Source: Rhodocyclaceae bacterium UBA1310
Lineage (GTDB): Bacteria; Pseudomonadota; Gammaproteobacteria; Burkholderiales; Rhodocyclaceae
Reading direction: 5' to 3'
Length of the DNA stretch: 14,831 nucleotides
NCBI GenBank assembly: GCA_002307175.1
Contig: DBTS01000088.1
Span: forward strand, 45,434 to 60,264
Shown here: positions 6,901 through 13,303 of the stretch, piece after piece
How the letters are laid out: every line of letters begins with the position of its first letter
Position numbering within the stretch: position 1 is the stretch's first letter
Translations under genes and position numbers: made by a program
Notes under the pieces: model-generated
Database searches by the model: none
What the model was told of the DNA's origin: nothing
What the model saw: the letters and a program-made list of their open reading frames with translations, nothing else

Positions 6901-7205
6901 TAAAGTGTTGGTTTTCGCCCATTGCCAAGGCCTGCATGGCCGACCGTCCGGCGCATGACGTCGCCAAGCTGATCAGAACATCATATGATGATGTGCCTGA
7001 TGAGCGGCGCGATGTGAAGGTGTAATCGTAGTGGGCGGTGCGCTCCAAACCTGATGTCGTAAGCGAGCGCCTAACAAAATGAGGTGATGCGGTTCTGGAT
7101 AGGTGTTGCCGGCAAAAGATGGTGCGGCGACCGGCAGAATCATTTTGTTAGGCGTTCCGAGCCTGGATACGCATAAGGGCGAGATATTGCGATTTTGGGG
7201 GCGCA
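6901..7205. other. Intergenic region after the SerC-like gene
   Basis: About 305 bases without a confident gene. A 29-codon frame with ATG at 6936, AAGG 5 bases upstream, and TAA at 7023-7025 has plausible protein composition (starts MADRPAHDVAKL, ends DERRDVKV) and could be a tiny gene or the broken tail of a lost one. It contains the perfect 12-bp palindrome CATCATATGATG at 6979-6990. After it come a GCGCTC/GAGCGC pair (7040-7045 with 7065-7070) and the 15-bp inverted repeat described separately. The promoter of the zinc-ribbon gene must also lie here but is not obvious. Confidence 0.5.
7068..7154. repeat. Perfect 15-bp inverted repeat, attC-like
   Basis: CGCCTAACAAAATGA (7068-7082) is exactly mirrored by TCATTTTGTTAGGCG (7140-7154), with 57 bases between. 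The outer heptamers GCCTAAC (7070-7076) and GTTAGGC (7147-7153) match the R'' (RYYYAAC) and R' (GTTRRRY) boxes of integron attC sites, and 84 bases is within the attC size range. Inside, TTCTG (7093-7097) pairs with CAGAA (7135-7139) and CCGG (7109-7112) with CCGG (7131-7134), leaving asymmetric bulges on the left arm. Against attC, the stretch next to the R boxes is fully paired where attC sites usually have an unpaired spacer, and no integrase is in view. The alternatives are a small MITE-like element or a regulatory hairpin. Confidence 0.5.
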
Positions 7206-8609
7206 ATGATTTGCAGCAAATGTAAGAGCGAATTGAAAGCGGGTGCAAAGGTTTGCCAGAAATGCGGGCAAGCCGTGTCCGGCAAGCCTTTGGGTTTCCC
7301 GTGCGTGATTTGCGGGGCACCGATTCCGCCCGGAGTGGAAGCGTGCGCGCAATGTGGCGGTTCTGTCGCCCAGGCGCCGGCAAACGAATCCAGCCTTGGC
7401 AACGACATTCCGCAGCAAAAAATCATGCCGGAAGGTGATGACACGGTCGAACTGGATGCATTCCAGCTTGACGATATCGTCATCGCCGCGCCTCCCCCGC
7501 CACCGCCGCCCCGGCGTACCCAGGCCGCTGCGGAACAGTTTGAACCACTCCCCAATCTTGTTCCGCGCGATGCGATGGAACAGACCGAATTCCCCTCGCT
7601 CGGGATTGAACTGACGCCCAAGGCGGAGGCGGATGTCGCCCCTGCGACGCAGGCTGAAGTTCAGACTCCCTTGGTTTCCGCGCCGTCTTCCGCACCCTCC
7701 ATACCACCTGCCCGGCCAGTTCCGGTCACGCCTGTGACACCTGCGCCAGCTGCGCCCCAGGCCACCATGCCGGTGGTCAAACCGGCAGCCGAGCCGACAG
7801 CGCCGCTGCCACCATTACCACCACAGCTGGCGCCTGTTCCAGGCGTCAAACCGGTTCGACCCGGCGGACAGAGAGCCGTCGTGCCGGGGTTTGTGCCGCC
7901 TCCGACAATGGCTGCATCGACTCCCGCTGTGCCCACGGGCTCTCGCCCTGCCACCCCGGCTCCAGCTTCCCCGGCCGCAAGTCTGCCGCGGCTGCCTGCG
8001 GAAGGACCGTTGCCGCAGTTGGCACCGATTCCCGAGTTGCAGGCAGTGATGCGCCCGCAGGTGGCGACTTTGCCGTCACCTGATGCTGGCAATCTGGGGC
8101 CGCAGCCCGAGGATGTTGTCGATGAGGATGCCCTGCGCCGTCGCAAGGCAATTCTCACTGTGGCTGCCGGGCTGTTCGCTTGTGTCATGCTGCTGGGGGT
8201 GGTCGGTTATCTGGTGCTGACCAAGCCCTGGCACCATGAGCAGGCGGTGCCGGAATCCCTGCAGGAACGTGTGAACAAGCAGTTTGCAGAAAATCGCCTG
8301 CCTCCCCCGGCACCCTTGCCGGTAGCGGTAGCCTCGCCCGCAGTCGCTTCGGTTCCGGACGGGGCCGCGGTGTCGGCGCCAGAAGCTGCAATTTCGGCAC
8401 CACCTGCTGCTGTTTCAGCACCTGTGGCACCCGCTCCTGTCGTGGCGCCAGCACCGCCAGTCGCAGCACAGCCTGCACCTGCGCCCGTCGAAAAACCGGT
8501 GGTGAGGCGTGAGGCGGCAGCCAAGCCGGCAGCCAAATCTTCCCGCCGGACCAGTACCGACGAAGAGGATGCCTACTTGCGGCAGATCCACAAGCAACTG
8601 CGGCATTGA
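7206..8609 (+). CDS. Double zinc-ribbon, Pro/Ala-rich single-span membrane protein
   Basis: Protein of unknown function, 467 residues. The N-terminus carries two short zinc ribbons, C3/C6/C17/C20 and C33/C36/C47/C50, each CxxC...CxxCG, as in DZR/zinc-ribbon proteins. A long low-complexity linker rich in Pro, Ala and Val follows (about 60-300), including a PPPPPPPRR run near residue 100. One transmembrane helix lies at about 316-338, preceded by RRRK, which favours a cytoplasmic N-terminus. The C-terminal part is again Pro/Ala-rich (repeated VSAPxAA, APAPV units), and ends in a charged tail with EEDAYLRQIHKQLRH. A cell-envelope-spanning or TonB-like tether is one reading of this architecture, but no TonB or SPOR domain is seen. 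ATG 7206 directly precedes the first cysteine pair, with only a G-rich stretch as ribosome-binding site. It is transcribed alone and converges with the ydcF-like gene. Confidence 0.8.
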   Translation: MICSKCKSELKAGAKVCQKCGQAVSGKPLGFPCVICGAPIPPGVEACAQCGGSVAQAPANESSLGNDIPQQKIMPEGDDTVELDAFQLDDIVIAAPPPPPPPRRTQAAAEQFEPLPNLVPRDAMEQTEFPSLGIELTPKAEADVAPATQAEVQTPLVSAPSSAPSIPPARPVPVTPVTPAPAAPQATMPVVKPAAEPTAPLPPLPPQLAPVPGVKPVRPGGQRAVVPGFVPPPTMAASTPAVPTGSRPATPAPASPAASLPRLPAEGPLPQLAPIPELQAVMRPQVATLPSPDAGNLGPQPEDVVDEDALRRRKAILTVAAGLFACVMLLGVVGYLVLTKPWHHEQAVPESLQERVNKQFAENRLPPPAPLPVAVASPAVASVPDGAAVSAPEAAISAPPAAVSAPVAPAPVVAPAPPVAAQPAPAPVEKPVVRREAAAKPAAKSSRRTSTDEEDAYLRQIHKQLRH

Positions 8610-8619
8610 TGCGCAGATT

Positions 8620-8675
8620 GCCTGGTCACGGTCAGGCACTTGCCATTCCGGCAAGTCAGGATGCCAGGCCGTGAC
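8620..8675. terminator. Inverted repeats between convergent genes
   Basis: The 66-base gap between the converging zinc-ribbon and ydcF-like genes is filled by nested inverted repeats. ACTTGCC/GGCAAGT (8638-8644 with 8650-8656) forms the inner hairpin, with GTCACGG/CCGTGAC (8625-8631 with 8669-8675) outside it, and GCCTGG/CCAGGC (8620-8625 with 8664-8669) as an alternative to the outer arm. No T run follows on either strand, so it may be a bidirectional or processed end rather than a classical terminator. Confidence 0.45.
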
Positions 8676-9479
8676 TTATCCGATCTCTCCGGTCAGCCAG
8701 GCCTTGATACACGCGAGATATTCGCGCAGCCAGACGTTTGGCAGAATTGATAGCGGTGTCGGTGCCGGAATCAGATCTGTCCTGGCATATCCGGCATGGC
8801 TTGCCAGACGTGCGCTGCGATAAGTGTGGAAAGCGCTGGTAACGATGGCAATGGGCTGCCGCGCTACGGCAATGCCGTGTGTATCCAGCACCCGGCGTGA
8901 AAAGCGCAGATTTTCCTCTGTGCTGGTGGACTGGTTTTCCAGCCAGATGCGTTCCCGCGTGATCCCACGGGTCAACAGGTAGTGCTGCATGGCTTCCGCC
9001 TCACTGACTGTTTCCAGCATGCCGTGGCCACCTGAAACCACAACCGGGGAAGCGGGAAACCGCTGCAGGATACCCAGCGCCACATCCAGTCGCCGGGCCA
9101 GCAGCGGAGAAGGCTGATCACCCGAACGCAGACCCGCGCCAAGGATGATCACGGCTGCCGGTTGGGTGGCAGGCTGGCGGTCAGCACAAAAACCGGTAAT
9201 CCTGCCAGCAGGATCAGGCCCGCCGCCCAGCCTCCCTGCCAGATGAGGCGGAACAGCCGGTGCTGCATGCAGCGCGCGAACTGTCTTGGCAGAGCGACCG
9301 GGAACAGCAGGAGCAGGCCGACTACGCCGGGTAACAGGGTACCCGTATTGATCTTGAAAGCGGCCAGCAATACCAATGTATCCACAACACAAGCCGTTCC
9401 CGCCAAGCCCAGGAAAACACAGCGCAGGCGCTGATTGACCGAGAAGTTTACCCACATATTTATTCAGAAAGTTATACAC
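8676..9479 (-). CDS. YdcF/SanA-like DUF218 domain protein, N-terminus out of frame
   Basis: DUF218-family proteins (YdcF, SanA, ElyC) act at the cell envelope, and most have N-terminal membrane helices. The DUF218 fold is clear from about 9158 downward: AAVIILGAGL, PSPLLARRLDVAL, SPVVVSGGHG, SEAEAMQHYLL, IWLENQSTSTEENLRFS, IAIVTSAFHTYRSARLA. Upstream of that this frame, which is open to a GTG at 9479, reads as Pro/Arg/Gly-rich nonsense without hydrophobic helices. The expected membrane segment lies instead in the overlapping frame at 9149-9457. The natural product was probably one protein from 9457 to 8676, now broken by a one-base difference. Alternatively the catalytic part starts at GTG 9152, whose GTGA overlaps the stop of the upstream frame and could allow coupled translation. 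The gene follows the lipocalin gene on the same strand and may share its transcript. Confidence 0.7.
   Translation of the reverse strand: MYNFLNKYVGKLLGQSAPALCFPGLGGNGLCCGYIGIAGRFQDQYGYPVTRRSRPAPAVPGRSAKTVRALHAAPAVPPHLAGRLGGGPDPAGRITGFCADRQPATQPAAVIILGAGLRSGDQPSPLLARRLDVALGILQRFPASPVVVSGGHGMLETVSEAEAMQHYLLTRGITRERIWLENQSTSTEENLRFSRRVLDTHGIAVARQPIAIVTSAFHTYRSARLASHAGYARTDLIPAPTPLSILPNVWLREYLACIKAWLTGEIG
9149..9457 (-). CDS. Membrane N-terminal half of the split YdcF-like gene
   Basis: 102-residue frame beginning ATG (MWVNFSVNQRLRC) with three hydrophobic stretches: VFLGLAGTACVVDTLVLLAA, LLPGVVGLLLLFPVAL and GGWAAGLILLAGLPVFVLTA. This is the membrane anchor expected in front of a DUF218 domain. 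It stops at TGA 9149-9151, exactly at the first beta strand of DUF218 in the neighbouring frame. A run of five A at 9188-9192 (five T in the coding sense) lies between the last helix and the domain. One extra base there would join both frames as ...LPVFCADRQPATQPAAVIIL. It is either the 5' half of a frameshifted gene, a base-calling error, or a separate small membrane protein coupled through the GTGA overlap. No good ribosome-binding site is seen before 9457. Confidence 0.6.
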   Translation of the reverse strand: MWVNFSVNQRLRCVFLGLAGTACVVDTLVLLAAFKINTGTLLPGVVGLLLLFPVALPRQFARCMQHRLFRLIWQGGWAAGLILLAGLPVFVLTASLPPNRQP

Positions 9480-9493
9480 AGATTGGGCGTGTC

Positions 9494-10042
9494 TCAGTTC
9501 TGCGCTGTTAGCACCAGTCTGGCCGGATCAAGGCCGAACTGCTTTAGTCGTTCCAGCAGGCCCGCATAGCGTTCTGGTGCCACCGTAGGGGTGCGCGAAA
9601 GAATCCATAGATAGTCCCGCCCCGGCTCGCTGACGGCGGCTAGCTGGTACTCGCTGTCCAGGTCGATGACCCAGTAATCTCCCCAGACTGCCGGAATGAA
9701 GCTCAGCCATGCCGGAGCAAAGCGTACCTCGAGGGTTGCCGAATCCGCCGCACCCACCCGCCGGGCAAGGCCCTCGGCTTTGATCAATTCACCGCTGGCG
9801 GTCTGGCAGCTGTTGAGCACCCGCACTGTGCCATCGGCGTTTGCTGTGTACTCGGCCGAGGTGTTGGCAACGCAGCGGCGCTGGAAACGGTTTGGATACC
9901 TGGCGATTTCGTACCAGCGGCCGACATAGCGTTGCAGATCGAGATTCGGTATGGCTTGCAGGGGGGCCGCGTTGGTCTGCGCCAGGGCCCATACCGGCCA
10001 GCACAAGCCACATAGCAAAAGTGCACGCAGATTTCTGATCAT
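9494..10042 (-). CDS. blc: Blc-type bacterial lipocalin
   Basis: Small envelope lipocalin that binds fatty acids or lysophospholipids in its beta-barrel. Of 182 residues, 1-21 are a Sec signal peptide with cleavage likely after ALA. Unlike E. coli Blc there is no convincing lipobox (the cysteines at 11 and 14 lie inside the hydrophobic core), so it is probably periplasmic rather than a lipoprotein. The lipocalin GxW motif is GRWYEIARYPNRFQ (41-54), followed by C57 and C79, which could form a disulfide. The strand motif DYWVIDLDSEYQLAAV and the signature GRDYLWILSRTP (141-152) are diagnostic of the Blc group. ATG 10042 has a strong AGAGGAG ribosome-binding site about 7 bases upstream. It heads a minus-strand pair with the ydcF-like gene and is divergent from pyrF. 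Confidence 0.92.
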   Translation of the reverse strand: MIRNLRALLLCGLCWPVWALAQTNAAPLQAIPNLDLQRYVGRWYEIARYPNRFQRRCVANTSAEYTANADGTVRVLNSCQTASGELIKAEGLARRVGAADSATLEVRFAPAWLSFIPAVWGDYWVIDLDSEYQLAAVSEPGRDYLWILSRTPTVAPERYAGLLERLKQFGLDPARLVLTAQN

Positions 10043-10056
10043 GGCAATTCTCCTCT

Positions 10057-10065
10057 TGTGGATAA
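10057..10065 (-). promoter_or_regulatory. DnaA-box consensus between blc and pyrF
   Basis: Perfect TTATCCACA on the minus strand, directly upstream of the blc ribosome-binding site in the divergent blc/pyrF spacer. One of four perfect copies in this window. Confidence 0.45.
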
Positions 10066-10131
10066 CTTATTTCTGGCCTGCCCGGCCGACTCCGGTTCAG
10101 GCCGTTGCCGCCATAGGTGCAGTTGGTGAAG

Positions 10132-10165
10132 GTGTATCCATCTGCCGCTGGGGTAAAATCACCCC
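10132..10165 (+). promoter_or_regulatory. Putative pyrF promoter with overlapping dyad
   Basis: TAAAAT (10154-10159) is a good -10 match, with a weak -35 (GTGTAT, 10132-10137) 16 bases upstream. Transcription would begin near 10166, leaving a leader of about 23 bases. The -10 sits inside GGGGT...ACCCC (10150-10154 with 10161-10165), a 5-bp dyad that could be an operator. Confidence 0.35.
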
Positions 10166-10188
10166 ATTCTATGTGACTGGATTTCCCC

Positions 10189-11004
10189 ATGGCTTTCATT
10201 TCCGATCTGAGTGCTGCGTGGCAGAAGAACAATTCACTTCTGTGTGTCGGGTTGGACCCCGATCCCGCCAAGTTTCCGGCGCACCTGAAAGACCGACCTG
10301 ACGCGATTTATGATTTCTGTCGCGCCATCGTTGATGCCACTGCCGATCTGGTGTGTGCCTACAAGCCGCAGATCGCCTACTTTGCCGGGGAATCCGCCGA
10401 GGCCCAGCTGGAAGCCATCATCGACTACATCCACGCCGAATATCCCGGGATCCCCGTGATTCTCGATGCCAAGCGTGGCGATATCGGTGCCACTGCCGCC
10501 CAGTATGCGCGTGAAGCCTTTGTGCGCTACCAGGCAGATGCCCTGACGGTGAATCCCTATATGGGCTTTGATTCCGTCGAGCCTTACCTTGAATATCCGG
10601 ATTGCGGTCTGATCGTGCTGTGCCGTACTTCCAACCCTGGCGGTTCGGATCTGCAGAATCTTGATATCGTCGGCGGTGGCAAGCTCTATCAGCATGTCGC
10701 CGGTCTGGTGGCGAACAAGTGGAACAAACACGGTCAGGCAGCCCTGGTGGTGGGCGCCACCTTCCCGGCCGAACTTGGTGAGGTCCGCAGCATTGTCGGC
10801 GACATGCCCCTGCTCGTGCCGGGCATCGGTGCCCAGGGCGGCGATGTGCAGGCCACCGTGACGGCGGGCCGGACGGCGGCCGGCAGCGGGCTGATGATCA
10901 ATTCCTCGCGGGCGATCCTGTACGCCGGCAAGGGCGAGGATTTTGCCGCAGCGTCACGCGCAGCGGCACTCAAATCGCGTGACGAGATCAATCAGTATCG
11001 CTGA
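10189..11004 (+). CDS. pyrF: Orotidine-5'-phosphate decarboxylase (type 2)
   Basis: Catalyses the last step of UMP synthesis, decarboxylation of OMP, in the cytosol. At 271 residues it belongs to the longer type-2 PyrF group common in betaproteobacteria and actinobacteria. Landmarks are LLCVGLDPDPAKFP (17-30), YKPQIAYFAG with the substrate lysine, VILDAKRGDIG holding the catalytic D-x-K-x-x-D array, NPYMGFDSVEPYL, VLCRTSNPGG, VVGATFP, and LVPGIGAQGGD with the phosphate-binding SRAILYAG near the end. ATG 10189 fits the family N-terminus; the ribosome-binding site is weak. It is transcribed alone, divergent from blc, and ends in a strong terminator. Nothing suggests loss of function. Confidence 0.96.
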   Translation: MAFISDLSAAWQKNNSLLCVGLDPDPAKFPAHLKDRPDAIYDFCRAIVDATADLVCAYKPQIAYFAGESAEAQLEAIIDYIHAEYPGIPVILDAKRGDIGATAAQYAREAFVRYQADALTVNPYMGFDSVEPYLEYPDCGLIVLCRTSNPGGSDLQNLDIVGGGKLYQHVAGLVANKWNKHGQAALVVGATFPAELGEVRSIVGDMPLLVPGIGAQGGDVQATVTAGRTAAGSGLMINSSRAILYAGKGEDFAAASRAAALKSRDEINQYR

Positions 11005-11015
11005 GTGATACGGTC

Positions 11016-11024
11016 TGTGGATAA
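11016..11024 (-). promoter_or_regulatory. DnaA-box consensus after pyrF
   Basis: Perfect TTATCCACA on the minus strand, 12 bases after the pyrF stop and just before its terminator. Flanks extend the match to CTTATCCACAG, as at 979 and 11209. Confidence 0.45.
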
Positions 11025-11030
11025 GTGGAT

Positions 11031-11062
11031 GGGTCACGACGAGAGTCGTGGCCCGTTTTTTT
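11031..11062 (+). terminator. Rho-independent terminator of pyrF
   Basis: A 10-bp stem (11031-11040 with 11045-11054, one G:U wobble) with a GAGA tetraloop, followed by G and seven T. Confidence 0.94.
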
Positions 11063-11096
11063 AATCATGCCGGGGAAAGCTGTCGGCAGAGACAAG

Positions 11097-11140
11097 GTTG
11101 CTTTACACAACGATTCTGCTAATCTGTTGTGTAACACAAC
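11097..11140 (+). promoter_or_regulatory. Two MarR-type operator dyads over a putative promoter
   Basis: GTTGTGTAACACAAC (11126-11140) has perfect 7-bp arms around a central A. GTTGCTTTACACAAC (11097-11111) is a second 15-base copy differing at three central positions, centred 29 bases away. A possible promoter, TTGCTT (11098-11103) and TAATCT (11120-11125) with 16-base spacing, would put -35 inside the first dyad and the start point inside the second. This is the classical layout for repression by the adjacent MarR protein. Confidence 0.6.
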
Positions 11141-11157
11141 TGTTTTGTCTGGCAACC

Positions 11158-11658
11158 ATGTCTGAGCCTGAAACCGGATTTCCGCCCCTGCCTCCAGCTT
11201 CTTCTGACTTATCCACAGATCCGACCCGGGTGTTGCGAGAGTTTGTGCGGCTATATCTGTATCAGCAGCGCCGCCTCGCCCACGAAGCCGGCATGCCGGC
11301 GCGCTCGCGCATGCTGATGCTGCTGTGCCGGCATGAACCGGTGACGCAGTCGGAGCTGGGGCGCGTCCTGGGGCTGGAAAAAAGCTGGGTCAGCCGGGGT
11401 GTAGACCAGCTCGTCGAAGAAGGTTGGGTGACGCGCACGGCAGATACAAGTGATCGCCGCTGCGTGCGTTTGGCGGTGACTGAAAAGGGACGTGCCCAGG
11501 CCATGGCGCTGGAAGACTGTTTCAACCGGCAGACCTCCGCGCTGTTCTCGCACATGAGCCCGGGCCATCTGCCCGGTTTTCTGGCCGGGCTGCAGGAACT
11601 CAACAGCATTCTGGCCGGCATGAGCCCGAATGCCACCGATACAGGAGAACAGGCATGA
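11158..11658 (+). CDS. MarR-family transcriptional regulator
   Basis: Winged-helix repressor of 166 residues from ATG 11158, likely dimeric and released from DNA by small ligands such as phenolics or drugs. The N-terminal helix region is followed by the wHTH at about 53-112: VTQSELGRVLGLEKSWVSRGVDQLVEEGWV is the helix-turn-helix, and DTSDRRCVRLAVTEKGR is the wing with the DxRxxxxxLT-like signature. The frame is open back to a TTG at 11098, but that stretch is the operator and promoter region and translates to an improbable hydrophobic peptide, so 11158 is preferred despite a weak ribosome-binding site. It overlaps the exporter by ATGA, so the two are translationally coupled and the regulator very likely controls its own operon through the dyads upstream. 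The gene also contains a DnaA-box 9-mer at 11209-11217. Confidence 0.9.
   Translation: MSEPETGFPPLPPASSDLSTDPTRVLREFVRLYLYQQRRLAHEAGMPARSRMLMLLCRHEPVTQSELGRVLGLEKSWVSRGVDQLVEEGWVTRTADTSDRRCVRLAVTEKGRAQAMALEDCFNRQTSALFSHMSPGHLPGFLAGLQELNSILAGMSPNATDTGEQA
11209..11217 (+). promoter_or_regulatory. DnaA-box consensus inside marR
   Basis: Perfect TTATCCACA within the early coding part of the MarR gene, coding for residues in a poorly conserved N-terminal segment. The extended form CTTATCCACAG is shared with sites at 979 and 11016. Confidence 0.4.
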
Positions 11659-13214
11659 ATACCCCCAGCCCAGCCCGCAGTTTTCGGGCCTCGTTTCTGG
11701 CCATGCTGGGAATCTGTCTGGTGATCATGCTGATCGCCCTGGACACCTCCGTCGTGGGCACGGCCATGCCGAGAATTGTTGCCGAGTTGCGCGGCTACAG
11801 CCTGTACCAATGGACGGCCTCGGCCTACCTGATGGTCAGTACCGTAATGATCCCGATTACCGGGCGTCTCGGTGATCTGTATGGGCGCAAACCTTTCGTG
11901 CTGGCGGCCGTGATCGTGTTCACGCTGGCTTCGGCAGCCTGTAGTCTGGCGCAGAGCATGCTGCAGCTTGTGATTGCGCGTGGCCTGCAGGGCCTCGGCG
12001 GCGGCATGCTGATCGGCGTGGCGTTTGCCTGTGTGCCGGATCTGTTTCCGGAGCGCCTGCAGCGCGTGCGCTGGCAGGTGATGCTCTCCTCCGCCTTTGG
12101 CATTGCCATGGCCGTCGGGCCATCGCTGGGCGGATGGCTCACCGAACATGCCGGCTGGCGCAGCGTGTTCTACATCAATCTGCCGGTGGCTGCACTGGCG
12201 CTGGTGATGATCTGGGCCTTTCTGCCCCGCATCGTGCATCACGAAGGGGAAGATCGCTCGATTGATCTGCTCGGTGCCATCCTGCTGATCGTCACCATTG
12301 TCGGCTTGCAGCTTGTCACCGAACAGGGCCAGGCCCATGGCAGCAGCATCTATTTGGGCGCAGCCCTATGGGTGGCGGTGATTGCCTGTGGCGTGGGTTT
12401 CGTGCGTCATCAATACCACACCAGGGCGCCGATCATTCCGCCCGACGTGCTCGATAACAGTGGTGCGCGCAAGCTCATGGCACTGGGGGTGATGACGGGC
12501 CTGACGATGTTCATGCTGATCTTCTATGTGCCCCTGCTGCTGCAGGGCGGATTTGGCCAGTCACCCAAAGAAGCCGGTTTTGTGATGACGCCCCTGCTGG
12601 TCTGCGTGACGCTCGGCAGCATCATCAATGGACGCATCCTGCCGCACCTGCAGCGTGCCGAACGGGTCATTGCGTGGGGCCAGATCGGTCTGTGTGTATG
12701 CTGTCTGCTGCTGACTCAGCTCAGCGCAGACTGGTCTCTCACGGCCTGCATGCTGCTGTTTGGTGTCTGTGGCGTGAGCCTGGGCTTCCAGCTGCCGAAT
12801 CTGACCCTGCAGATGATGGGTGCAGTCGGGCGCAAGAATCTGGGTGTGGGGTCGGCACTGATTCAGTCGACGCGTATGGTCGGCAGCATGATCGGTGTCG
12901 GGATTGCCAGTGTGATGGTCAATCTGCTGTATGAAATGCGCATTGGTGAGGCACTCGCGGCACACCACGTGACCGACCCTACCCTGGTCGGGCTGCTGGG
13001 CTCACCGCAGGTGCTGATCCGTGCGGCAGACCGCGCCGCACTCGTGACGCAGGCGCGGCATCTCGGTGTCGATGTTGCGCCATTGCTGGAGGCAGCCCGT
13101 CAGGGCCTGAATTACGGTATTCATATGGCCTTCCTGCTGTGCGCGCTGATCGCGGGCTTGAGCATTCTCATCAGCTTGCGATTGCCACGTTACGAAATTA
13201 CGAAAAACCGTTAG
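11655..13214 (+). CDS. DHA2-family MFS multidrug exporter
   Basis: Inner-membrane drug:H+ antiporter-like protein of 519 residues with about fourteen hydrophobic spans, the DHA2 (EmrB/QacA) arrangement. TM1 ends in LDTSVVGTAMPRI (29-41), the motif D1 region with its acidic residue D30. Motif A is GRLGDLYGRK (70-79), the TM4 arginine region is QLVIARGLQGLGGG (104-117), motif C is GIAMAVGPSLGGWLTE (149-164), followed by GWRSVFYINLP. The segment IIPPDVLDN marks the loop before TM7. ATG 11655 overlaps the marR stop and has AGGAG (11642-11646) at good spacing. No membrane-fusion (EmrA) or outer-membrane partner gene is adjacent, so it may pump only across the inner membrane. Control by the linked MarR is inferred from the operon and dyads. 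Substrate unknown. Confidence 0.92.
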   Translation: MNTPSPARSFRASFLAMLGICLVIMLIALDTSVVGTAMPRIVAELRGYSLYQWTASAYLMVSTVMIPITGRLGDLYGRKPFVLAAVIVFTLASAACSLAQSMLQLVIARGLQGLGGGMLIGVAFACVPDLFPERLQRVRWQVMLSSAFGIAMAVGPSLGGWLTEHAGWRSVFYINLPVAALALVMIWAFLPRIVHHEGEDRSIDLLGAILLIVTIVGLQLVTEQGQAHGSSIYLGAALWVAVIACGVGFVRHQYHTRAPIIPPDVLDNSGARKLMALGVMTGLTMFMLIFYVPLLLQGGFGQSPKEAGFVMTPLLVCVTLGSIINGRILPHLQRAERVIAWGQIGLCVCCLLLTQLSADWSLTACMLLFGVCGVSLGFQLPNLTLQMMGAVGRKNLGVGSALIQSTRMVGSMIGVGIASVMVNLLYEMRIGEALAAHHVTDPTLVGLLGSPQVLIRAADRAALVTQARHLGVDVAPLLEAARQGLNYGIHMAFLLCALIAGLSILISLRLPRYEITKNR

Positions 13215-13277
13215 GATAGAAACTGCGGCAGGATTTTCACTTTCGGCCTGCCAGGGGAAGCTTGGATCGGTTTTTTT
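13203..13277. terminator. Weak hairpin region after the MFS gene
   Basis: AAAAACCG at the end of the MFS gene (13203-13210) can pair with CGGTTTTT (13268-13275), enclosing an inner GGCAGG/CCTGCC pair (13227-13232 with 13247-13252), and seven T follow the last CGG. The stem is AT-rich at its base, so termination here would be weak; it could serve as a partial terminator before the VOC gene. Confidence 0.3.
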
Positions 13278-13303
13278 GCACCCATCTATCTGGAGTGTTT
13301 CGT

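Noticed and set aside
9186..9194. Programmed -1 frameshift site in the ydcF-like gene (GGTTTTTG in the coding sense)
   Set aside because: The heptamer does not fit the X XXY YYZ rule and no stimulatory stem-loop is evident just downstream; a lost T or coupled translation explains it more simply.
11098..11157. Upstream extension of the MarR frame from a TTG
   Set aside because: It overlaps the operator dyads and promoter and gives a hydrophobic peptide unlike MarR N-termini.
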